Positions 24,521 through 35,600 of a DNA stretch of 64,000 nucleotides are shown here, piece by piece. Position 1 is the first letter of the stretch. Every line of letters begins with the position of its first letter. The translations under genes were made by a program, and so were the position numbers. The stretch covers positions 14,250,576 through 14,314,575 of the forward strand of contig CM049309.1 of NCBI GenBank assembly GCA_026874595.1, written 5' to 3'. The DNA is from Sipunculus nudus. Its lineage: Eukaryota; Annelida; Sipuncula; Golfingiida; Sipunculidae. The notes beneath the pieces are model-generated. The model was given only the letters and a program-made list of their open reading frames with translations, was not told the origin of the DNA and did not search any database.

Positions 24521-27500
24521 TTAGTTGTTTTAACTTCAGCGTTTACACTTTCGTCTTTAAAAATATTGTTAATATTGATCAGGGACAGAACTACGTTTAC
24601 CAAAACAGAGATTATCCATACGTATAATGCACTTAGTAATAGTATACCAATAATAAGAAAAAATCAGCAGGGGATTTATGCATTTGTAGGAGAATTGGAT
24701 TGTGAATAAATTTATATCAAAAGACATATGTACCTAGCTTTCTCCATCTTTTAAAAATAACCGTTACAACAGTAATTTCTGAAAATGGAATTAAATTGTG
24801 GAATCGATATCAATACTACATATATATTTTAAATGCATTTTGTTCTTTAATATTTACGATAGATTTATATAAATATATATATATATAATTCAGCCTGCAC
24901 TCGTTTGAAAAGATTATGATGCATGTCTAAAAATACTAACACCTGTTCCTTTTAAATATTTTTGAAGCAGTAACTATATCCCGCTATTTATGATTTATAC
25001 ATATATATATATTGGTTATGACGTATGAAAACCCTGCTCTCTTCAGTTTATGGACCTAAATATATCCAAATTTATAGGACTCCCTTTTCATATCTCTGCC
25101 CCCCTATATATATAAGATTATTTAAATACGTTCTGTGTTATTTTTTTTTTTATTTTATTATATTTGTATTTATCATTTTTTATGTCATGAATTGCAAGTT
25201 AATAACATATTGCTGGAACTGAAGGCAAATAAATTTATATCTTATATATATATATATATGGGTGTGTGTGTGTGCGTGCGTGAATATGTGAAATCAGGAA
25301 ATACACATATTTCCTTAAACTTTCAGTAAAAACATATTATTCCTAGCTTATTTACCCGTGCATGAAATTCATGCATTTACTGAAGTTTCTAACAAATGCA
25401 TGTTTTTCCTTAAATCGGGAGCCTAAAATTTAACCCATTTACTAAAATGAAAAATATGGACAATATGTTTCTTATGTAGACTGATTAACTTATACAATTA
25501 GAATTCATGTTATACCATGGCCTAGCCGTGCATCATCATAAATATACTTCCTCTGAACGCATGTGTACGCTTCAAAATATTTTCATAGTACTGATCTTTT
25601 TTTGCCGTTTGCGCACTAAATATATCGTTGCCGGAGTGTCATTGCCGGAAAAACTGGCGGATGAATGCATGTACACAGCTGAATTCTAATTAAATGTATA
25701 CAGCTATATATTTGCTTTATATTATTGTTATAATATGTGCATGCATGTAAAATCTAGAATGATACTGTATTTCTATGTTTTCACATAAATTGATCAGACT
25801 AACACATGTACACTTTTTATAATTTATAAGAGTTGTCTTTGGTCAGATATAATCATCTGGGAGTCAGGATAACCAATTTGTTCATAAATATCGGGGTTTG
25901 GCATGCAGAATGATATATCTATAGCCCCCTTAGCTCCCTGTTTCCTATGTTATATACAAACATATATATATGTGTGTGTGTGTAACCAGAGTTTCAAGTT
26001 AAATTAAATCAAAAGACTAGACTTTTATTTTTACTGAAATAGCTTAATCTTAAAATATATATAGAGTGAACAGACATACAATTTTGCACAAAAAGAGAGA
26101 CGAATCAGAAAGTTCAATTACTATATACAGAATTAAAACACTTTCATAAAATATATAAACAATTTGTAACAAAGAAAGACAGTATAGATTTGGAATTCAC
26201 ACCACCGTTACAGGCATGTCTGAAATAAAACAATAATTCTCTAATACAGCAAACTTGTCATATGTGATATGGTATAGACTTTCAAAATAGTCTATGCTCA
26301 TCATAAAAAATACCGTTTACATCGCAGCTATTTATATTTGCAGTATCCTATTAGTATCTACATCACAATAGCTCTTTGGTGTGGCATCTGACAGTATTTT
26401 ACCTTTAATATACATATCTTGCATTACAATGTATGAGCCAAATTTGATGTTTTCTACTATTATTCCTATTAATATTCCGTATGCAACATTAAGAAACTGT
26501 TGCTACTCATTAACGTGTATGAACATGCATAGATAAACAATATAGCACTTAAGAGAACACGTGGTTTCTTAATAATAGTTAATCGGCAGCTTTCAAGGTG
26601 ATTTTAATTACACTAGAATAAAGAAACCGGAAGAATTTCTATAGTCTATTGGTGTATTCCAGGGTAAATAAAAAATAGGCAATAGTAAGCATCTAGTGAA
26701 AGAACAAATAGCTTGCATGGATTTTTTTAACAGTTTTTGCCATCCACCATGATGTTACAGAACAATCATTATAGGGTTTGGAGTCTTCACTTCTGCACAC
26801 AAACAAAATAGAAAAGAGAAATAGTAAAAAACATGAGAGAAATGTGTAAATATATAATCCCTTTACTGTTAAGATTTATTTTAGAAAAGTCTGACACTCT
26901 TTCCATTTACATTACAGACAATATCTTGCTAAGCTTTTGTTCTTTCTTCACAAAAGTTCAACAAATACAACCAAAATAGTTTCTCTTCAGGTCAACAGGA
27001 ACCTTAATTTAGAAATGATAATAAATATTATAAACATTATTATATCAGATATTTATCTATATATATTTACATTACAGACAATATCTTGCTAAGCTTTTAT
27101 TGTTCTTTCTTTTCCATGTGGGACTAACATTAATTAATAAAAACACTCTCGTGCATATATAGAGAAACATGAAAATATTTATTTACGTATACGCCATATT
27201 TTATCTAAGTGTGTGTATACTTAAATAATCGAACATAAAATAAATGTGAGTTAACAAACATAACACTTGCCAGTAGTTTAATGACATAAGTGTTTGCAGA
27301 ATTAAAGGGGGGCGCCCATTTGCGGTCCCTATAAATACGCCCCTGAGGCTAGTAGTCTGACTGCATTAAACGCTGGGGTTCTGGTGACCCATCCAGGTAC
27401 TAGTATAGCCACCTGATATGACACTGAGATGCATGCACACGGCTCTTTCAGCAGTGTGCATGGGAGTAATTAACTGACACTATCAATGCATACGGTACAT

Positions 27501-27930
27501 AGGCCTACTTCATTAGCTTATAAAATATTTTCTTTTTCTTTTTCTATTTCACAATATACTGAAAGGTTACTGATTTGAGAATAATGTAAATTATCGATTA
27601 TATTGTGGAACATAAACACTTAAATGCATGGTAAATCATGCTACTAAGCTACTAAATGATTACAGGGAGAACTTAACAAGAACATAATATTTACATATAT
27701 TGAATTGGCTACATATAAATATATATATATACTAAATTCACCGTATAAATGCAACGGATTTATCCCTTTATTGGTCTTGCCGAACATGAAATACTAAATA
27801 AAAAGTTCACCTCTCTGAAGGAGAACTGGTTTTCTTTTTTCCAGTGAACATTTTATTTCCATATTCCTTTTGACACAGACTACATATTTATATATTTACA
27901 AATGAAACCCATTGCCTTCTGTGTAACTAA
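24521..27930. other. Non-coding interior of the 10-kb element
   Basis: Strongly AT-rich DNA with short TA/TG runs. A 40-base phrase (TTTACATTACAGACAATATC onward) is repeated at about 26905 and 27067. No frame longer than about 80 codons and no transposase motif. Confidence 0.6.
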
Positions 27931-27937
27931 TGTTTGG

Positions 27938-28047
27938 TTACGAGATGACTTTGGTGGGGGTACGAGATGACCCGCGATTGAGTACGAGATGACTTGGGGT
28001 GATACGAGATGACTTGAGTACGAGATGACTTGGGTACGGGTTGACCG
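27938..28047 (-). repeat. Right terminal array of the 10-kb element
   Basis: Six copies of GTACGAGATGACTT, the reverse complement of the left array, with variable 2-10 base spacers. The outermost copy (GTACGGGTTGACC) is diverged in the same way as the outermost left copy. Confidence 0.9.
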
Positions 28048-28068
28048 GTACCCATTTTAAGAATATTC

Positions 28069-28611
28069 GGCAGAACTATAGAAACCGGGCTTCAGCCTAC
28101 GGCCGGTACTACGGGTGTCGCATAATAAATTGTTTCCTGGAAAAGGCCGATACATATCATTTTCCTCAGAATTCCCGTATTTAATATTGCTCATAGCTGG
28201 AGTTTATTATATTAGAGGAGGAGGGGTCCGGGGAACCTGGGTTCCCCGTCTGAACGGGGGTGTGGGGGCGGAGCCCCCACCTAAAGCTTAATTTTCCTGT
28301 TAAAATAGTAAATGGTTTCCCATTTTCGCGATAGATGCCTCTTCAATCGCAGATATAAATGAATAAAACTTGCTCCTGCTGGTATCTCGTCTTCACGGCT
28401 CACTTAGTAGCGTGTAGGGCTCCTAGTCTAGAGATCGTAGGTTCGATTCCCGATTCAGGCGACTTCTGATGCTTAGTACTTGTTTATGCTACAAGAGTTG
28501 AGTGTAGGGACATCTACAGGGAAAAGTAAGAGTTAAAATAGGGAATGAGAGGAGACAATTTTATTTATATGTTCCTCAATAGAAGCAAAGCCTGCGTTCT
28601 ATAGTGGCTCC
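28069..28611 (+). mobile_element. ~543-bp hairpin/tRNA-like element, copy 2, with 8-bp target duplication
   Basis: Same element as 16341-16884. Here the flanks GAATATTC at 28061-28068 and 28612-28619 are perfect and themselves palindromic. GC hairpins lie near 28226-28280 and A/B-box-like motifs near 28397-28460. It inserted beside the right end of the 10-kb element. Confidence 0.75.
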
Positions 28612-28622
28612 GAATATTCTTT

Positions 28623-29480
28623 AGGAAGTGGCTAAACAGCCGGCAGGGTGCCGGCAGTTTAGTCCACAGGCTAAACAGCCGGCAGGGAATACTGACCTTG
28701 CCCTTGAGTCCACTGGCTGAACTGTTGGCAAAATGAATGTAACATTGTATGCTCTATTTTAGTGTGATGCTCTTTACTTTCCATTATCATTTTGACAATG
28801 AGCTGACAATATAGTGCTTACTTACTAAATTAGATATTTTGATAGCCCTTACTTAAGAAATGCCATTTGGTGTGGGTATTTCTTGCATCATCTCAAAACA
28901 CAATGGCTAGGCTCAGCAACTTTAATTGGGTGTGGTGTAAGATTGTGTGATTATACCTTTGATCAAGTAATTAGCTGATCCTTTGGCCATTTGTTTGACA
29001 TACCTGAGTTTGTTTTCACACATTAATTAGTTGTTTGCTCATTAGCACACTAGTGTATAAACCATTAACCGTCTCTGGACACACATTCACATTTCTGGTA
29101 AATTTTAATGACAAAATCTATAAACTATCCTGTAAATATTACAATTTTTATCAGAAAATTTATCAGAAATATCAGAAATGTGCACTTTTAATACCTACTC
29201 ATTATTACTCATCATACTTATTACATATAGACCAGCAAAATAGATAATTTAGTTAGTCATCACTATATTGTCAGCTCATTGTCCAAATAATAATGATAAT
29301 GGAAAGTACGGAGTATTACTATAACACTGAAATGGACTGAAATAGTCTTAATAGAGCATACATTAATATGCCGGCATTTTAGCCAGTGGGGTACACTGCT
29401 GGCAAGGTCAATTTCCCCTGCCGGCTGTTTAGCCTGTGGTATAAACTGCCGGCACCCTGCCAGTTGTTTAGCTAGTTCCT
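28623..29480. mobile_element. Foldback element with ~200-bp inverted arms
   Basis: Flanked by perfect ATTCTTT at 28616-28622 and 29481-29487. The arms begin AGGAAGTGGCTAAACAGCCG and, reversed, AGGAACTAGCTAAACAACTG. They stay alignable for about 200 bases, through GGGTGCCGGCAGTTTA and GACCTTGCC to TGAGCTGACAATATAGTG. Within each arm GGCTAAACAGCCGGCAGGG-like subrepeats recur. The ~430-base spacer is non-coding. Confidence 0.88.
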
Positions 29481-29489
29481 ATTCTTTAA

Positions 29490-31740
29490 AATGCCCTTTG
29501 ATCAGAAGACAGGTAAACAGATATTCGGCCGATTTTGTGTAAAGTAATTATATGTGATGTAAAACGTATGTACTTTGCATATCTTATGGGTTATTTATGC
29601 TGAAATACGAGTACTCCTATGATGAAATTTTATATACTGTAATGTCTACATCAGTTCGTATCCTTCATTAGTTCGCACACTATAAATTTCCTGAATCATA
29701 TTTTTCTATATTACATATATGAATTCGTACACCAACATACTGTGCCGATATTAGCTATAGCCGGTGACCACCGGCGGTCCGTATGAACAGTAATTGTAGC
29801 TATGATTAAAACGGCTTTGCATGCGGAGATGAATCAAATGTCTACGCTGTTAACCTGATAACAACACATCTTTATGTCTTAGTGCGAGGAAGTAACATAA
29901 TAATTTATCGGAACAATTTTATCAGATTTGCGACTTCATGCATGTAAATTGGAAAAACTGTCGCTTAACTGATACCGATGGGCCATCTTTGCTTCAGACT
30001 TGTTACAGCATGAATGTAATTTGAACAATAGAACTCGAGGTAAAAATGTGTCTTAATCGATAATATTTTGTTTACTTAATAATATAATAAGAAGGATTTG
30101 TAAGTGGGACAAAAATCACATTAGCTGATGATCATATACTAGTAATCCACTTGGGACAAACCTCGCACGGACCACTGATCACAGGCATGACCTGGTGCTA
30201 CAAGACATCAAAGGTTAAATGGAGATCGTCAGAGTGCTTTGAACCGCAGCTACAAAGGAAATACCGCTGTCTTCAAGGGTTTTAATTTGATAAATCACGG
30301 TTATAACCGTGAAATAATTAATTTTTTTCCCGCTGTATAAATCTTATTAGAATCTTCCAAATAAAAACTTCCGCGTAAATCGTTGGTTACTGTGGCCATT
30401 TGGTTAAAGGCGCATGCCCTGCTTCAGTTTGAACTATGTGCTCCTAGTTCAAACCTACCAATTTTTTCCCCCTTTTATGTTACTCCCCCGTCCCAGTTTA
30501 AAAATATGATACACATATATTTTTTTTTCATTTATTTCTTTCCACTGAAATTACCAAACGGGTAAAATAAAAAATTTATTGAAATATATAAATAAATCTG
30601 CTGAGATTACATATTCACGGCTGTAATAAGTTCACTTGCCGCCAGGTGGCGCCCGAATAAATTTCATTAACGCCCTAAGAAAATCACCATTACCATTTTA
30701 TTAGGGCGTGTTCTGCAATCCACACAAATAATGTTTGTAAATGAATTAAATGTTGCCATGAAGTATTACAAAACAATAACCCATTTTCTTACCACTAATG
30801 ACGCTACGCACCGCTGTAGGCCGTGAGAGACCCCTGGCTAATGATGTTTTCCTTTCATGTCCAAACTGTGAAACGCTTCGTTGCTTGCTTGTTTGGTTAC
30901 CAATAATTTATTTGATGTGTAATATTCAGGTGATCAGTGACTCCTGTCAATTTTGTTTGCACCACAGCCGTGATCTAATAAATTTGTTAACATACTAATG
31001 AGGTACAAATTTAACAGTTTGGGGTAATGAATTACTGAAGTTCTATTGCCTGTAGCTGGATTTTTGACGATATTTATGATCTTTTGTGCCGGTCTGTACG
31101 TGGGTTACGAATGTTAATCCCGGTTACCCCCGACCGGCGCGGCTAAAACCCTGTATATTATACATATATATATAAAACACCGGTTTATAAAATGTCAGTT
31201 ACGGGATAAACTGGATATCTTTTTCGTCACCAGCAGCGCTCACATATATTCCCGAACAAGTGTTAAATAATAATTAACATGGGAGTTGCCGTACATCATC
31301 TATTATCGCCCATCGCCGGTTCTCAGGTGTCAAACGATCTTCTCTCCTGCAATATTCTAATTTTTCATATTTTACATATAATAATTCACACACTGAGAAA
31401 AATAATTATTTTTTCCTGTACGAATTCGAGTAGACATTACGGTACAACACGGCTTTCAATAGGAAGAAAGTCCATGATGCCTAGGACAATTTTTAAGAGT
31501 CGCATGAGTTCTTGGCGTGTCTCAAGAAGAAGGGATATGCTTGTCAAATTTAAAAATAAAAAAAAAATTTCAGCATTTCACACAATTATTGTGTCATATG
31601 GTAATATATTGTGTTATTGCATGATTATCTGATTTAAGGGTCAGTCATCAGGGATGTTTATGCCTTGCTTGTCTGATATAGCCAGCAATCGTCAGTGACT
31701 GCAACAATAGCCAGTTATGATCCTCTGTGTCATACAGACA
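29490..31740. other. Intergenic or DnaJ 5' intron DNA, no gene recognised
   Basis: No frame here has recognisable protein content. A tRNA-like SINE head lies near 30384-30460 (GGCCATTTGGTTAAAGGCGC, then CTAGTTCAAACCT). If the proposed first exon is right, this belongs to the first intron of the DnaJ gene. Confidence 0.45.
30384..30460 (+). repeat. tRNA-derived SINE head
   Basis: A-box-like TGGCCATTTGGTTAAAGG and B-box-like AGTTCAAACCT at tRNA spacing; the rest does not fold as a tRNA. Confidence 0.5.
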
Positions 31741-31744
31741 GAAA

Positions 31745-32219
31745 GGGTCCCCCTAAACAACCAAAACAACAATGTTTTGGGTACGTGTGACGAAACACCA
31801 CGAAACACCCTTTTATATTCGAACTTGAAGCAAAACACTGGTATCAGTTAATAAATCATCATCTGTTGCATATATTTAGGCGGAATTGTGCCACTATTCT
31901 GTAAAATAAAAGAAAGCAATGGTGTTTCATACAACTGACAAGTGCGCTGCCTGATTGTGACTTGTGCCACTAGGGGGCAGGGTCATAGCTGGCATTAATG
32001 GCTGCAGTGGGCGCCCGGGGAACCGACCACGGCACGAAACACTCGTTTTTATCTTTATGTCATAAATTTATGAAACAAAATTGCAGATATATATCCATAT
32101 GATGATTATTTATGGATTGGTGTTACGTTTTGGGTTCAGGTTTGAAGTTAAGTGGGTGTTTCATGGTGTTTTGTCACAGATACCCAAAACACCGGTGTTT
32201 TGGGTGTTTAGGGGGACCG
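31745..32219. mobile_element. 475-bp MITE with long inverted ends and 8-bp target duplication
   Basis: GACAGAAA flanks both ends (31737-31744 and 32220-32227). The ends GGGTCCCCCTAAACA and, reversed, CGGTCCCCCTAAACA continue as inverted repeats for about 65 bases, including CCAAAACA, GTTTTGGGTA and AAACACCC. The 8-bp duplication fits hAT; no coding. Confidence 0.85.
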
Positions 32220-32444
32220 GACAGAAATCAGTAAATGAAGAACTGAGAAAACATTCTAGTAAGGGATTTGTAGCTTCACAGACGCTTGTCTTGACGTTAG
32301 ACAAAGCTCTCATACCAGAACACTAAGTCTAAAACTAAGTGTTATTTGTTAAATGATTTCTTAATTAGTCTAAAGTGTATTGTAACATTATTTTAATAAG
32401 TGTGATTTTCCATTTGGAGTCTAATAGTCTGATACTATTTACAG

Positions 32445-32608
32445 GAAAAGAAGTAGATTAAAATAATAAGATCAAGATGGTGAAGGAAACCGGATACTAT
32501 GACATCCTGGGTGTGAAGCCAAATTGTAGTCCAGAAGATCTGAAAAAAGCATACAGGAAACTTGCCTTGAAGTACCATCCAGATAAAAACCCTAATGAAG
32601 GGGACAAG
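32445..32608 (+). CDS. DNAJA1: DnaJ exon 1 (coding): J-domain start; includes 32 nt of 5' UTR
   Basis: Acceptor TATTTACAG just before 32445, start ATG at 32477, donor GACAAG|GTAAG after 32608. Encodes [16 protein letters not shown] onward, with [20 protein letters not shown]. The acceptor upstream of the ATG shows that a non-coding exon precedes it. The UTR contains stop codons, so the ATG is the likely start. Confidence 0.95.
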
Positions 32609-35600
32609 GTAAGAACTAAACTGTTGTTGTTGGAAAGAAGAATACAAGAGATCATAAGTTCATAATTGTATCATTCAGGTTTCTCTCAACCCTTTGAAGC
32701 CTTTTCTATCTGTACTTCTCCCTTAATAACAAATCTGTGAGCTTATGCGATGGCACTGCATTGTCCGTCCGCCGTCTAGGGCTTTTCTTTTCCATGGCTG
32801 TAAGTCAGAAACTGTTGGAGCTAGCAGCTTCAAATTACATGTAAGAATTAGTCACAAGTGAAACTTGGTGCCCTATTGGAACAGTATCTTTCAACTGTTT
32901 AAAAAAACCTGGGTTTGCATTTTTAGTGAATCTGTGAGCTTATGCAATGGTGTGGCATCGTCCGTCGTGTGTCAAGTTAATGTAGGTTTTATCTCTGTCT
33001 AATTATAGAATGGCATGTAAACTGTCATTTGATACCTCACTGCTGACTTGTCTCTTAACACCGCTCGGGACCTGATGACAAGCATTCTTGCACAGGGAAC
33101 TTGTGGGTCTTCTTGCGTTCCTCTCTCTCTCGCCTCGCTCTCAGATCTGTCTCCACTGACCACAGTCTCTAGGGCAACCAGGGGTTACAAGATGCCCCAG
33201 GCATCTAACACATAGTACATGCAAATCCCAGACAATAGCTATCTCAAAAAGGGTAAGAGCTAGCATCACTGAATGTTTTGCTAAAAAATGTCATCTAAAA
33301 ATTCTATTGGATTTTGCTTATTTCTTGGCAAACCTTTTTCCTATATTTTATAGGGAAGAAGTTAAAAAACATAAAAAAATGTCCCTATCGAAACCATGCT
33401 GCCAAATTGTCTGTTCATCTGTCCAAATAATCCACCCTGGCAAAAAAGAACACCTCCAACTGTTCTGACTGATACATCCTAGTTGTATCTGCCAAAACAG
33501 AGTTTTGTGGATCCTATGTTTTCAGTCGGACGCCGATGCCACTGCATAGTTTTCCAGAGAACACCTCTGTAACCACTGGGCAGGATATTTTTTAATTCGG
33601 GATTATGATCAGGTCGCATATGAACTGCTGCGCCCTCATTTTTGGTTGACCTCCAACCATTCATCTCTGCCCAGCATCCATTTGTGCATCTGTTTCCACA
33701 CATAAACCCTCATCTCGGGAACCGTTTGACCAATCAGGCTAAAAATTTTGCACAAATGTAGCCCTTAGATAACTTTATAACACACACTAAAAAAGGTGGC
33801 GCCACCTGCAACCATTTTTGCACAGTGTCCATCTGTTCATCTGCCTTGGGGTAAAATCACTCATATCTCTGCATTGGTTGGAATTGTCTACCTTAAATTT
33901 TGCATGTGTATACATCTTGGATAGCTTTCTTGATTTTATGACAGGTGGCGGCACCTACATTCACGTTAATTCTGGAGACATCCAAGGTCATATCTCGGGA
34001 ACCGTGTGACTGATTGGGCCAAAATTTTACATGTGGATAGATCTCACATAGGTCTTCATCCTATGAAAAACTGATGGCGCCACCTGCAACCATTTTTGCA
34101 CAGCTTCCATCTGTTCATCATCCTTGGGATAAAATCACTAAATCTTGGCAGTGGTTTGACTTCCACCTGAAATTTTGCAGATTTATTCATCATGGACAGC
34201 TTTCTTGATTTTTTGACAGGTGGTGCACCTACATTCAAGTTTACGCTGCAGACATCCAAGCTCATATCTGGAGAACCGTTTGATCAGTTGGGCCAAAATT
34301 TTGCATGTGTATAGATCTCACAGTTCTTTATCATACGCAAAACTGGAGGTGCCCCCTGCAACCATTTTTTCACAGAGTCCGGCGTCCGCCTGTTTGTCTG
34401 CCTTTGGATTAAATCACTCATATTTCAGCAGTGGTTTGACATATCTGCCTCAAATTTTGCAGATTTATACATCCTGGATAGCTTTCTGGATTTTGTTGCA
34501 GGTGGCGGCACCTGCATTCACGTTAATGCTGGAGATATCCAAGCTCATATCCCGGGAACCGTGTGACTGATTGGGCCAAAATTTTACACGTGGATAGATC
34601 TCACATAGGTCTTCATCATACTCAAAACTGATGGCGCCACCTGCAACCATTTTTGCACAGCATTCATCTGTTCATCATCTTTGGGATAAAATCACTAAAT
34701 CTTGGCAGTGGTTTGACTTTTCCGCCTGAAATTTTGCAGATTTATACATCCTGGACAGCTTTCTTGATTTTATGACAGGTGGTGCACCTACATTCACGTT
34801 TATGCTGCTGACATCCAAGCTCATATCTTGAGAACCGTTTGATCAATTGGGCCAAAATTTTGCATGTGTATAGATCTCACAGTTCTTTATCATAACTAAA
34901 ACTGGAGGTCCCTCATGCAACCATTTTTGCACAGCGTCTGCCTGTTTGTCTGCCTTGGGATAAAATCACTCATATTTCAGCAGTGATTTGACATATCTGC
35001 CTCAAATTTTGCAGGTTTATACATCTTGGATAGCTTTCTGGATTTTGTTGCAGGTGGCGCCACCTACTTTTATGTTTACACTGCAGACATCCAGGCATAT
35101 ATCGCAGGACTGGTTTGCTGTATCCTCCTGAAATTTTGCATGTGCATAGATCTCACATAGCTCTTTATCATATACAAAACTGGAGGCACCACCTGCAACC
35201 ATTTTTGCACAGCAACCGTCTTTTTGTTTGCCGTGGGCTAAAATCACTTGTATCTCAGTAATGGTTTGACTTATCTGCCTAAAATTTTTCATGTTTATAC
35301 ATCTTGGATAGCTTTCTTGATTTTATCGCAGGTGGCGCCACCTACATTTATGTTTACGCTGCACACATTTTGGCTTAAATCTCAGGACTGGTTTGACATA
35401 TCCCCCTGAAATGTTGCATGTGTATAAATGTCACATAGCTCTTAATCCTACACAAGATTGGTGGTGCCAACTGCCACCATTTTTGCACAGCGCCCTTCTG
35501 TTTTCTGTTGTGGGATAAAATCACTCATATACAAGTAGTGGTTTGACTTATCTGCCTAAAATTTTGCATACGATACAACTTGGACAGCTCTCTGGATTTT

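Larger units (their letters stand above)
18045..28053. mobile_element. 10-kb element with inverted terminal arrays and 9-bp target duplication (Mutator-like or Merlin-like)
   Basis: Perfect direct repeats ATTTTAAGA lie at 18036-18044 and 28054-28062. Just inside, the left end GGCTTCTGGTCACCTCGTAC matches the reversed right end GGGTACCGGTCAACCCGTAC. Each end continues as six or seven spaced copies of AAGTCATCTCGTACC, inverted between the ends (18051-18185 and 27938-28047). A 9-bp duplication fits Mutator-like or Merlin elements. No transposase frame was found, so it is non-autonomous. It contains a hAT (19183-21461) and an AGCTCAGCTGA-family copy (22606-24520). Confidence 0.8.
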
